Assembly (NCBI GenBank): GCA_963761975.1
Contig: CAVXIR010000004.1
Location: forward strand, 558,001-622,000
Direction of reading: 5' to 3'
DNA: 64,000 bases
DNA from: JAMQPK01 sp963761975
GTDB lineage: Bacteria > Acidobacteriota > Vicinamibacteria > Vicinamibacterales > JAMQPK01
The translations under genes were made by a program, and so were the position numbers. Positions 42,933-51,467 of this stretch are shown one piece after another. A model generated the notes under the pieces. That model saw only the letters and a program-made list of their open reading frames with translations, was not told the origin of the DNA and did not search any database. Each line of letters begins with the position of its first letter. Position 1 is the first letter of the stretch.

Positions 42933-44435
42933 ATGGATGTCGTCCTCGGAATTGATGTCGGAACGGGCGGAACACGGGTCGTTATCGTCGACGCTGACGG
43001 TCGCGTTCTGGCATCGGCGACTACCGATCACCCGCCGTTCACCTCACCGCGCACGGCGTGGGCGGAACAGGAGCCTGAAGACTGGTGGCGCGCCGCTCGT
43101 CAGGCCATTCGCGACGCACTGAAGACAAGCGCGACGCGCCCCTCGTCTATTCGCGCCGTCGGCCTCTCGGGTCAGATGCACGGCGCGGTTCTTCTCGATG
43201 AAGCCGGCGCTGTCGTGCGGCCGTCGATCATCTGGTGCGACCAACGCACCGAGGCCGAGTGCCAGTGGCTGACCGACACGCTCGGCACCTCTCGCCTTCT
43301 CGAACTGACGTCGAATCCGGCGCTGACGAACTTCACGTTACCGAAACTTTTATGGGTGCGTGCGCACGAGCCCGACGCCTGGAAGCGTGTGCGTCGCGTG
43401 CTGCTGCCGAAGGATTTCGTACGGCTCCGGCTCAGCGGCGAATATGCCATCGACATGGCGGATGCGTCGGGCACGCTCATGCTCGACGTGGCGCACCGTC
43501 GTTGGTCGCAGGAGATCATCGACGCAGCGGGCCTCGATATGTCGATGCTGCCGCGACTATTCGAGTCGCCGGAGATTTGCGCACACGTGTCGGCCAGAGG
43601 CTCAGCCGAAACGGGGCTCGTCGCCAACACGCCTATCGTGGCCGGCGCCGGCGATCAGGCGGCCGGAGCGGTGGGAATGGGCATCACCCGGCCTGGCGCG
43701 GTCAGCGTCACAATCGGCACGTCAGGTGTGGTGTTTGCGGCCACCGATCGTCCTGCGCTCGATCCGAAAGGACGGCTTCACACGTTCTGTCATGCCATCC
43801 CCGACCGCTGGCACGTCATGGGGGTCACGCAGGCTGCGGGCCTCTCGCTGCGGTGGCTGCGCGAGCAGCTCGGTTTGAAAGAGCGGGGAGATGAAGCGTA
43901 CGAAATGATGACGCGAGAAGCCGCCGCCATCGAGCCGGGTGCCGACGGCGTGTTGTGGACTCCCTACTTGATGGGCGAGCGTACCCCCCATCTCGATCCC
44001 AACATCCGCGCGGCGCTGATTGGGCTCGCCGCCAATCACACACGCGGCCACATCGTCCGTGCGGTGCTCGAAGGGGTGGCATTCAGCCAGCGCGACTCGT
44101 TTACGATCTTCAAGGAGTTGCGCGTGCCGGTTGAGCGCGTGCGTCTAGGAGGCGGCGGCGCACGCTCGTCGCTGTGGCGACAGATTCAAGCGGACGTGTA
44201 TGGACATGCCGTGGAAACCGTGCACGCAGATGAAGGAGCCGCGTACGGCGCCGCGTTGCTCGCCGGAGTCGGCGCCGGTCTATGGCCAACCGTAGACGAG
44301 GCGTGCGATCGGCTTGTGCAAAGTTCTGTCGCGGCATCGCCGAATCCGGCCACCGTCACAGTGATGAGTGAACGCTATGACGCATATCGCCGCGTGTATC
44401 CTGCGCTGCGATCGATTAAACAATCGCAGGCCTGA
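42933..44435 (+). CDS. xylB: xylulokinase
   Basis: The true start is ATG 42933 ('MDVVLGIDVGTGGTRVV'); upstream open frame overlaps the divergent cytochrome. The 500-residue protein is a FGGY-family sugar kinase. It has the phosphate loop 'GIDVGTGGTR', the substrate motif 'GLSGQMHG' typical of XylB, catalytic Asp region 'GAGDQAAGAVGMG', and adenosine motif 'GGGARSSLWRQI.AD'. It phosphorylates D-xylulose made by xylose isomerase, encoded 29 bp downstream. Confidence 0.93.
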   Translation: MDVVLGIDVGTGGTRVVIVDADGRVLASATTDHPPFTSPRTAWAEQEPEDWWRAARQAIRDALKTSATRPSSIRAVGLSGQMHGAVLLDEAGAVVRPSIIWCDQRTEAECQWLTDTLGTSRLLELTSNPALTNFTLPKLLWVRAHEPDAWKRVRRVLLPKDFVRLRLSGEYAIDMADASGTLMLDVAHRRWSQEIIDAAGLDMSMLPRLFESPEICAHVSARGSAETGLVANTPIVAGAGDQAAGAVGMGITRPGAVSVTIGTSGVVFAATDRPALDPKGRLHTFCHAIPDRWHVMGVTQAAGLSLRWLREQLGLKERGDEAYEMMTREAAAIEPGADGVLWTPYLMGERTPHLDPNIRAALIGLAANHTRGHIVRAVLEGVAFSQRDSFTIFKELRVPVERVRLGGGGARSSLWRQIQADVYGHAVETVHADEGAAYGAALLAGVGAGLWPTVDEACDRLVQSSVAASPNPATVTVMSERYDAYRRVYPALRSIKQSQA

Positions 44436-44458
44436 AAGCCCGCGCTACCGTTTTTTTT
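44426..44458. terminator. hairpin plus T tract between xylB and xylA
   Basis: An imperfect stem 'gcaggcctgaaagcccgc' overlaps the end of xylB and is followed by 'gctaccg' and eight T residues. The stem belongs to the dispersed palindrome family, but the T run makes an attenuator or terminator plausible, which would lower xylA expression relative to xylB. Confidence 0.45.
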
Positions 44459-44464
44459 AAACAT

Positions 44465-45598
44465 ATGGCTGACCAGTACACTCCTCGTCCCGAACACAAG
44501 TTCTCCTTCGGACTCTGGACCGTCGGCAATCGTGGACGCGATCCGTTCGGCGATGTCGTACGGCCAACGCTCGCGCCGAATGATGCTGTTGCCCTGCTGG
44601 CCGAGGTCGGCGCATGGGGCGTCAATCTACACGACAACGATCTCGTCCCAATCGACGCGACGCCGGCCGAGCGCGATCGGATCGTCAAAGAGTTCAAGTC
44701 CGCCTGCGAGCGCCACCACATCGTCGTGCCGATGGCGACGGTCAATTTGTTTTACGACCCCGTATTCCGTGATGGCGCGTTCACGGCGAACGACCCGCAG
44801 GTTCGCGCCTACGCGGTGCAGAAAACACTGCGCGCGATGGATCTCGGTGCGGAGCTCGACGCCAGGATTTTCGTGTTATGGGGCGGTCGCGAGGGCACCG
44901 AAACCGATGCGTGCCGGCGGCCCGACGAAGCCGTCAAACGGCTGCGCGAAGCGGTCAACTATCTGTGTCAGTACTCGATCGATCGCAAGTACGACTTCCG
45001 GTTTGCGCTCGAAGCCAAGCCGAATGAGCCGCGCGGCGACATCTACATGGCGACGACGGGTAACTATCTCGCGTTCATTCCGACGCTCGATCATCCGGAG
45101 ATGGTCGGCGTCAACCCAGAGGTTGCGCACGAGCAGATGGCAGGACTCAATTTCGTGCACGCGGTCGCGCAGGCGTGGGAGGCAGGCAAGCTGTTTCACA
45201 TCGACCTGAACGACCAGGTGCCGGGCCGTTACGACCAGGACTTCCGCTTCGGATCGGCCAATCCAAAGACTGCGTTCTTTCTGGTGAAGTTCCTCGAAGA
45301 CGTCCAATACGACGGCCCGCGTCATTTCGACGCGCACGCGTACCGGACCGAGGATTTCGACGGCGTCCGCGAGTTTGCGCGCGGCTGCATGCGTACGTAT
45401 CTGATCCTCAAAGAGAAAGCCGCGCGATGGAACGCCGATGCCGAGATCCAGGCACTTGTGCGCTCTGGGGTGGAGCGACTGCCCGCGAGGGACGCACTGC
45501 TAGCACAGAATTTTGACCGAGCAGCGATGGCGGCGAAAGGTCTTGCGTACGAGCGGCTCGACCAACTTACAATGGAGGTGCTTTTGGGGGTGCGATGA
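44465..45598 (+). CDS. xylA: xylose isomerase
   Basis: The 377-residue protein matches the shorter (Streptomyces-type) class of xylose isomerase in length and opening 'KFSFGLWTVGNRGRDPFGD'. Visible active-site elements are 'GVNLHDNDLVP' with the catalytic His, 'VLWGGREGTE', 'ALEAKPNEPRGD' with a metal-binding Glu and Lys, 'GVNPEVAHEQMAGLNF' and 'LFHIDLNDQ'. It converts D-xylose to D-xylulose using two divalent metals. Its stop overlaps the ATG of the lipoprotein gene (ATGA). Confidence 0.95.
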   Translation: MADQYTPRPEHKFSFGLWTVGNRGRDPFGDVVRPTLAPNDAVALLAEVGAWGVNLHDNDLVPIDATPAERDRIVKEFKSACERHHIVVPMATVNLFYDPVFRDGAFTANDPQVRAYAVQKTLRAMDLGAELDARIFVLWGGREGTETDACRRPDEAVKRLREAVNYLCQYSIDRKYDFRFALEAKPNEPRGDIYMATTGNYLAFIPTLDHPEMVGVNPEVAHEQMAGLNFVHAVAQAWEAGKLFHIDLNDQVPGRYDQDFRFGSANPKTAFFLVKFLEDVQYDGPRHFDAHAYRTEDFDGVREFARGCMRTYLILKEKAARWNADAEIQALVRSGVERLPARDALLAQNFDRAAMAAKGLAYERLDQLTMEVLLGVR

Positions 45599-46176
45599 AA
45601 CAGATCATCGCCATCTGTGCCGCAATCGCCCTGACAGGTTGTGACTGGGGCGCTCGACGTTCTCCATTGCCGACTTCGCCCGGCCCGGTCATGGTGCCCC
45701 CTCCCGCCGATTTCGAAGGTCCATTTACTCTCACCTTTGCTGCAGACAGCTCATGCGTGGAGCGACCAGCTTCAGTTCGAACCCGAACCTACATGGCGAA
45801 CGTCGTCGGCTACACACGAATCTTCAGGGGAGAGCTGAGCGGATCGGATTTCTTTTTCGGCTATGAACATTTTTTCGTGGCTCCGATTGCCGTCGGTGGA
45901 AAGTTCGTCATGAACAGCCTGTACGCGATGGATAAGTGGGGCGATGAAATGCCGATTTTCGAACGGCTTGCTTCTGGCGGTTACGTCGCATTCAACGGCG
46001 CGGCCGATGTTCCGATTCGTAAGTCGGATACGTCGCTGTCCGTGAACTTTGCCGGCTCATTCTCTTATTGCGCACTCGCGACAGTGCACCCTACTGTGGC
46101 CGATGCCGCACCTTCGTGCCCGAAGTCGATCGACTGCCAGTCAAGGACTCACACCCTCACGGTGACGCGTCGATAA
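45595..46176 (+). CDS. small lipoprotein of unknown function
   Basis: A lipoprotein signal with lipobox 'LTGC' opens the 193-residue protein. The mature part is Pro-rich at first, then beta-rich with four cysteines near the end ('CALATVH', 'CPKSIDC'). No domain is recognised. Its start overlaps the xylA stop, so it is co-translated with xylose isomerase; a role in xylose handling or in signalling to the next gene is only a guess. Confidence 0.75.
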   Translation: MKQIIAICAAIALTGCDWGARRSPLPTSPGPVMVPPPADFEGPFTLTFAADSSCVERPASVRTRTYMANVVGYTRIFRGELSGSDFFFGYEHFFVAPIAVGGKFVMNSLYAMDKWGDEMPIFERLASGGYVAFNGAADVPIRKSDTSLSVNFAGSFSYCALATVHPTVADAAPSCPKSIDCQSRTHTLTVTRR

Positions 46177-46192
46177 CCATTGCCACATTTTC

Positions 46193-46243
46193 GATTGACA
46201 ATTGCCCAATTGATTGACGATTCGTAATCGCCAATTGTCAATC
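46193..46243. repeat. AT-rich inverted repeat (gattgacaattg arms)
   Basis: Twelve-base arms at 46193-46204 and 46232-46243 are perfectly inverted around a 27-base centre rich in 'aattg'. It lies in the 97-bp gap before the sensor kinase gene and could be a hairpin terminator or operator. It resembles the AT-rich repeats at 39397-39503 in style. Confidence 0.55.
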
Positions 46244-46273
46244 AATTGCCAATCGGGAATTGAGAATGAGGCA

Positions 46274-49261
46274 ATGGTAAGATCCGCCCACCACCAACAA
46301 CCTGATGTGAAGCGGCTGCCGCAGATTCTGATCGCGTCGCTCATGGTGATCACGCATGGGCGGCTCTCTGCCTTCGACGTCGACGAGCCGCGCGCGCGAT
46401 ATACGGTCACCTCCTGGACCGAGAGCGACGGCATGCCTTCCAGCTACGTCCGCGCGGTTGCGCAGGATCACGCCGGGTACTTCTGGCTGGCAACCTACTC
46501 TGGCCTCGTGCGGTTCGACGGCGTGCGCTTCGTCGCGTGGAAGTCGCGCGATAGCAGCGTTCTGCCGAGCGACGATCTCTCTACACTGCTGGTCGCACGC
46601 GACGGCAGCCTGTGGGTCGGCGGTTTCGGTGGTGTCACCCGCATAGTCGACGGCGTTATCGATAAGAAGGCGTCTACACACGAAGGGTTCGTCGACGGAT
46701 CGGTGGCCGCTCTTCTTCAAGACACGCACGGGCACATCTGGGCAGCGGGTCAGAACGGCGTCGCACGATTCGATGGCACGCGCTGGCGGCGGTTCGGCGC
46801 CGAACACGGCCTGCCCGAACGGGCGGCAACCCGACTGCACCAGGACGCTGCGGGAATCCTTTGGATAGGGACGAGCGTCGGCCTCCATCAAGGCGCCCCG
46901 AACGCTACGACGTTCGAGCCCGTTCCCGCTCTCGCGTTTGCCATCGAAGATCTCGCGCAGGACGATTCCGGTCGCATCGTCGTTCCCCATCCGACGAGTC
47001 TCATTACCGGTCTCGGCAGCGCAATGCCGAAGCCGGACGATCCCGTCATCCAGCGTGCGCATGGGACGCGACTTCTTCGAGATCGCGCAGGACACCTCTG
47101 GATTGGCACGCGCGGTCATGGCCTCGTGCGGCTTCGACGTGGTGGAGGCAAGGGCACTTTCGATCGCGTGACAACCGAAGACGGACTTTCCGCCGATTCG
47201 GTGCAGGCGCTCTTCGAAGATCGCGAAGGCAACATCTGGGTTGGCACGCCATTCGGGCTGAACCGGCTGTCGCGCAACTCGGTGATTCCGGTGCCGATGG
47301 GCAGCGACACGACCGGGCACGTGCGGGCGGTCGCCAACGGCGATGATGGCACGTTCGTGGCGACCGACGAGAGCCTGCTCCAATTCACGAGCGACCGACA
47401 AATCGATTTCGACTGGAAGGAGCGGCTTCCGAATCACACACTCATCGCCCTTCATCATGACGAGCGGTCAAAAACGCTCTGGATCTCGACCAATCAGGGT
47501 GTCGTCCGGTTGAAGGCAGGAGTGCTTTCGGCGTTCCCCACTCCTGGCGTCGGCGTGCTGAATCGCATTCGTTCGATCACCACGGACAACGAAGGACGGC
47601 TGTGGCTGTGCGACGTCGATCGAGGTGTCTACCGATCGACCGACGGCCAGATGACGAACTTCGTCCTCGTCGCGCACGACAAAGCTGCCTCGACCGTGCT
47701 CGGCACAAAGGATCGCCGTGTGTGGGTCGGCTTCCTCGACGGCACTGTGCGATCGTATCTCGACGATCGGTCGGAATCGTTTTCGATGGAGCACGGCCTC
47801 CCTGGCGGTGGAACAGTCACGGCCATTCACGAGGACCGCAACGGCACGCTGTGGGTGGGCACGCACCGCGGCTTGAGCCGATACAAGAACAACAGATTCG
47901 TCACGCTCACCAAAACCGAAGGATTCCCCGGTCCCGGACCGGTGTCGATCATCGACGATGCTCAGGGTCAGCTCTGGCTCGGCGTCACTGGACTGGGGAT
48001 ATTGCAGGTGAGCCCGGCCGAATTCGATGCGGCCGCACGCGACCGGGCTCATCCGCTGCGCTATCGACTGTACGGGCCGGCTGACGGCCTCCGGGGAACG
48101 CCGGTTCGCGCGTTCGGCACACCCACGGTTACACGGACACACCACGGCGCGATGTGGTTTCTTACTGGCAACGGCGTAGGCGTGGTCGACCCGGTGCGCG
48201 TCGCGGACCCGCGCCATACTGCGCCGCTCGTCATCGAGAGCGTGCTGACCAACAACCGCGAGCACGTCCCGAGTGAGGGTCTGGATCTACCGCCGAGCAC
48301 GACGACGCTTCAAATCGACTACACGTTGCTCAGCCTCTCCCCTCTTTCACAAGTGGGATTCCGATACAAACTCGAGGGCTTCGACGCTGACTGGATCGAG
48401 GCCGGCACCCGCCGGCAGGCGTTCTACACGAACGTCTCACCAGGCTCGTACCGCTTCGTCGTCGAGGCGCGCGGCGATGAATCGGCGCAGCGTGCCGCAT
48501 CTGAATGGCGGTTTTCGATTCTGCCCCGGTTCTACCAGACGACATGGTTTGGCATCGCGGGCGTGTGCGTGGCGGGCATCTCGTTCTGGGGATTGTGGCA
48601 GTTGCGACTGCATCAGGTGCGTCGCCGCTTCTCAGCGGTGCTGGAGGAGCGGGCGCGCATGGGACGAGAGATCCACGATACGCTGCTGCAGGGTCTGGTC
48701 GGCGTGGCGGTGCAGTTCAAAGTGATTGGTGATCAGGTCCAGGCATCTCCTGACGCAGCAAGAGAACGGCTCGAACGTCTGCGCAAGCTCGTCGAGCACT
48801 ACATCACCGAGACGCGGCAGTCGATCTGGGACCTTCGATCGCCCGTGCTCGAAAAGAGCGACCTCGCAACGGCACTGCGCGAGGCCGGGCAAACGCTCAC
48901 AGCCGACAAAGACATGCGATTCGAGCTGGTCGTGCGCGGCAAGCCCTATCCGTGTCCGCCGAAAGTGGAGGAACAACTGCTTAGAGTAGGGCGCGAAGCG
49001 TTCAGCAACGCGGTCAGGCATGCGCATCCGAATCGCGTCAAGGCGGAGCTCACGTACCAGCGCGATTCGGTCCGCCTCCGCGTCACGGACGACGGCAAGG
49101 GCTTCGACCTGAACGACCCCGGGTTCACCGCGGGGACACATTGGGGGCTTACGAGCATGCGCGAGCGAGCGCAGCAGATCAACGCCGAGTTTCAACTGGC
49201 GAGCGCGCCCGGAAAAGGCACCGAGCTCGACCTCGTCGTCCCGGCACCGCAGGGAAGGTGA
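46274..49261 (+). CDS. two-component sensor with periplasmic propeller (hybrid-less HisKA_3 kinase)
   Basis: ATG 46274 gives 995 residues with an N-terminal signal/anchor ('ILIASLMVITHG'). The periplasmic part is a fourteen-blade-type two-component regulator propeller: many 'GxxWxGT..GL.R' units such as 'GHIWAAGQNGVARFDG', 'GNIWVGTPFGLNRLS' and 'GTLWVGTHRGLSRYKN'. A Y_Y_Y domain ('YKLEGFDADWIEAG') and a membrane helix (about 755-775) follow, then HisKA_3 with H801 in 'GREIHDTLLQGL' and an HATPase domain ('NAVRHAHPNRV', 'DDGKGFD'). Such sensors in Bacteroidetes detect glycan breakdown products. It precedes a LuxR-type regulator by 3 bp, its cognate partner. Confidence 0.9.
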   Translation: MVRSAHHQQPDVKRLPQILIASLMVITHGRLSAFDVDEPRARYTVTSWTESDGMPSSYVRAVAQDHAGYFWLATYSGLVRFDGVRFVAWKSRDSSVLPSDDLSTLLVARDGSLWVGGFGGVTRIVDGVIDKKASTHEGFVDGSVAALLQDTHGHIWAAGQNGVARFDGTRWRRFGAEHGLPERAATRLHQDAAGILWIGTSVGLHQGAPNATTFEPVPALAFAIEDLAQDDSGRIVVPHPTSLITGLGSAMPKPDDPVIQRAHGTRLLRDRAGHLWIGTRGHGLVRLRRGGGKGTFDRVTTEDGLSADSVQALFEDREGNIWVGTPFGLNRLSRNSVIPVPMGSDTTGHVRAVANGDDGTFVATDESLLQFTSDRQIDFDWKERLPNHTLIALHHDERSKTLWISTNQGVVRLKAGVLSAFPTPGVGVLNRIRSITTDNEGRLWLCDVDRGVYRSTDGQMTNFVLVAHDKAASTVLGTKDRRVWVGFLDGTVRSYLDDRSESFSMEHGLPGGGTVTAIHEDRNGTLWVGTHRGLSRYKNNRFVTLTKTEGFPGPGPVSIIDDAQGQLWLGVTGLGILQVSPAEFDAAARDRAHPLRYRLYGPADGLRGTPVRAFGTPTVTRTHHGAMWFLTGNGVGVVDPVRVADPRHTAPLVIESVLTNNREHVPSEGLDLPPSTTTLQIDYTLLSLSPLSQVGFRYKLEGFDADWIEAGTRRQAFYTNVSPGSYRFVVEARGDESAQRAASEWRFSILPRFYQTTWFGIAGVCVAGISFWGLWQLRLHQVRRRFSAVLEERARMGREIHDTLLQGLVGVAVQFKVIGDQVQASPDAARERLERLRKLVEHYITETRQSIWDLRSPVLEKSDLATALREAGQTLTADKDMRFELVVRGKPYPCPPKVEEQLLRVGREAFSNAVRHAHPNRVKAELTYQRDSVRLRVTDDGKGFDLNDPGFTAGTHWGLTSMRERAQQINAEFQLASAPGKGTELDLVVPAPQGR

Positions 49262-49264
49262 ACG

Positions 49265-49894
49265 TTGGAGTCATCTGCGATTCGCGTGTTGTGCGTCGAC
49301 GATCATCCGGTGGTCCGCGAGGGCGTTTCCCTCATCATCGAGATGCAGCCCGACATGCACGTCGTCGGCATGGCCGCGACGGGTGAAGAAGCGGTGGTGG
49401 TGTTCCGCGAACAGCGGCCGGACGTCACGCTCATGGATCTTCAGCTGCCCGGCATCAGCGGCCTCGAGGCCATCAAGCGGATCCGTGCCGAGGATGCCAA
49501 CGCACGGGTCATCGTGCTGACGATGTATGAAGGCGATGAGGATATCTATCGCGCATTGAAAGCCGGTGCGGCGACGTACCTGTTGAAAAACACGCTGTCA
49601 GACGATCTCGTGAGAGTGGTTCGCGAGGTGCATGGCGGTCAACACCCATTGTCTGCCGAGGTCGCCGAACGGCTGGCCGCGCGCAACGGTGAAGCTACGC
49701 TGACGCAGCGTGAAACGGACGTGCTGAAGCTTCTGGCGCAAGGTATGCGCAACAAGGAAGTCGGCGCCAACCTCGGGATCACCGAAGAGACGGCCCACGG
49801 CTATATCAAGAGCATCTTCTCGAAGTTGAAAGTCCAGGACCGTACGGCCGCCGTTACCGTCGCCCTCCGCCGCGGAATTATTCATCTCAAGTAA
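49265..49894 (+). CDS. NarL/LuxR-type response regulator
   Basis: The start is TTG 49265 ('MESSAIRVLCVDDHPVVREG'). The 209-residue protein has a receiver domain with the phosphoacceptor D58 in 'VTLMDLQLPGISG', plus acidic 'VDDHP' and 'K' in 'LLKNTL', and a LuxR-type helix-turn-helix ('LTQRETDVLKLLAQGMRNKEVG' in family form). It is encoded directly after the propeller-type kinase and is its likely output. Targets may include xylBA. Confidence 0.93.
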   Translation: MESSAIRVLCVDDHPVVREGVSLIIEMQPDMHVVGMAATGEEAVVVFREQRPDVTLMDLQLPGISGLEAIKRIRAEDANARVIVLTMYEGDEDIYRALKAGAATYLLKNTLSDDLVRVVREVHGGQHPLSAEVAERLAARNGEATLTQRETDVLKLLAQGMRNKEVGANLGITEETAHGYIKSIFSKLKVQDRTAAVTVALRRGIIHLK

Positions 49895-50052
49895 GGCACG
49901 GGTGGGGCGGACAAAAACGGCTGTCTCAACGCAAAGGCCGCAAAGGCGCAAAGATTATCTTCAAAAGGCGAGGAGAAGCCGGGTCTTGAAGAGCAAGACC
50001 CGGCCTACTTGGGCGGTGCGTAGGGCGGGTCCTGTTTTTTGGACCTCCGCAG
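49895..50052. repeat. intergenic repeats with GC hairpins
   Basis: The gap between convergent genes holds 'gcaaag'-type tandem units at 49920-49952 (related to 10050), a strong hairpin 'gccgggtcttg ... caagacccggc' at 49978-50004, and 'gggtcc tgtttttt ggacc' near 50027-50045, a plausible bidirectional terminator. No gene is seen. Confidence 0.6.
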
Positions 50053-51381
50053 CTAAACGGTCAACAGGTCGATTTCGGCGTTGCTGTCACCGAACTTGTC
50101 CACGTTCACGCCATACCTGTCCATCAAACCGAGCATGAGGTTGGCCAGCGGCGTGCCCTTCGGGTACTTCACATGGCGATTTCCCTTGAGCTGCAACTGC
50201 TTTCCACCTACGAGGACCACCGGAACACTGTAGTTGTTGTGCACGTTGCCGTCGCTCATGCCGCCGCCGTAGAGCACGATGGTCGAATCCAGCAGGTTGC
50301 CGTCGCCATCCGGAACCGCTGCCAGCTTCTTCAGGAAATACGTCATCGTGTCGACGTGATAGTTGTTCAGCTTCGCGAAGTTCTTCATCTTCTCCGGGTT
50401 GTTGCCGTGATGCGACATCGAATGATGCGCTTCGGGCAGGCCGATCTCCGGATACGAACGGTTGATGTTTTCCCGGCACATCATGAATGCGCTGACCCGG
50501 GTGATGTCGGCCTGGAAGGCCAGCACCTGAAGATCGAACATCAGCTCGACGTATTCCCTGAACGTGGGGGGCACGCCGACCGGCTGCTCGGGCACCGAGA
50601 AGTCGCTGTTGTAGGATTCGACTTTCGCGATGCGCTGCTCGATGTCGCGCACGGCGTCGAAATATTCGCCGAGCTTCGTGCGATCGCGCGTCCCCAACTT
50701 CCCGTTCAACTTCGCAATCTGGCTACTGAGCCGGTCGAGGATGCTGCGATCTTCTTTGACTCGAGCGAGGCGCTCTTCGGCCGTGGTGCCGATGCCGAAC
50801 ATCCGCTCGAATACGAAGCGGGGATTGGTTTCCATCGGCAGCGGATTGGTCGGCGACTGCCACGACAGCGAGTTCATGTAGGCGCAGGCGTATCCGTGGT
50901 CGCACGCGCCGACGACGTCGTTGCGGTCGACCGATACTTCCAACGACGACAGCTTCGTGTCGCGGCAGATCTTCGCGGCGATCATCTGATCGATCGTCGT
51001 GCCCGCCTCCACGTCGGAGCCCTCGGTGGCCTTTGGATGCATACAGCTCATGAAGGCCGGTGCGGCGCGCGGGTGCTGTCCGCCGACGTCCCCCTGATCC
51101 GTAGCCGGGTAATTGTCGAGCCCGGTGAAGACCAGCGTCCTGTCGCGGAACGCCTCGAGCGGCTTCAGCGAGGACGAGAGCTCGAAGCCAATCCCATCGG
51201 TGGAGGGCGTCCACTCGAACATGTTCGCGCCGTTGCCGAAGTAGATCGGCGCAAAGCGAGGCGCAGACGGCGCCGCAGCCCTCATGGCCGGAATCATGGC
51301 ATCGAGAAGCGGCAATGCCATGGTTGCACCGATGCCACGAAGGAACGTGCGACGGGGCAACGCTAACTTGGTAATCACCAT
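50053..51381 (-). CDS. DUF1552 family exported protein
   Basis: ATG 51381 follows GGAGG by seven bases. The 442-residue protein has a twin-arginine-type leader ('LPRRTFLRGIGATMALP') and the DUF1552 body: 'RFAPIYFGNGANMFEW', 'TGLDNYPATDQGDVGGQHPRA', 'TNPRFVFERMFGIG', 'HSMSHHGNNPEKM' and 'VLYGGGMSDGNVHN'. The domain resembles DUF1501/sulfatase-like folds and is always found beside DUF1587/1592/1588/1585 cytochromes in planctomycetes and acidobacteria, as here. Function unknown; an extracytoplasmic redox or polymer-degradation role is supposed. Confidence 0.9.
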   Translation of the reverse strand: MVITKLALPRRTFLRGIGATMALPLLDAMIPAMRAAAPSAPRFAPIYFGNGANMFEWTPSTDGIGFELSSSLKPLEAFRDRTLVFTGLDNYPATDQGDVGGQHPRAAPAFMSCMHPKATEGSDVEAGTTIDQMIAAKICRDTKLSSLEVSVDRNDVVGACDHGYACAYMNSLSWQSPTNPLPMETNPRFVFERMFGIGTTAEERLARVKEDRSILDRLSSQIAKLNGKLGTRDRTKLGEYFDAVRDIEQRIAKVESYNSDFSVPEQPVGVPPTFREYVELMFDLQVLAFQADITRVSAFMMCRENINRSYPEIGLPEAHHSMSHHGNNPEKMKNFAKLNNYHVDTMTYFLKKLAAVPDGDGNLLDSTIVLYGGGMSDGNVHNNYSVPVVLVGGKQLQLKGNRHVKYPKGTPLANLMLGLMDRYGVNVDKFGDSNAEIDLLTV

Positions 51382-51435
51382 CGAAGAGCCTCCATTAACC
51401 TGCTGGCGCAAGTTGCGCCCATACCGAAGCTTGCT

Positions 51436-51455
51436 GGCCCAACTAAAGTTGGGCC
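51436..51455. repeat. palindrome ggcccaact/agttgggcc plus 'ctaccg'
   Basis: A 20-bp palindromic unit between the DUF1552 and DUF1592-type genes, of the same design as the pair inside addB at 27583-27692. Confidence 0.7.
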
Positions 51456-51467
51456 CTACCGAAACCG

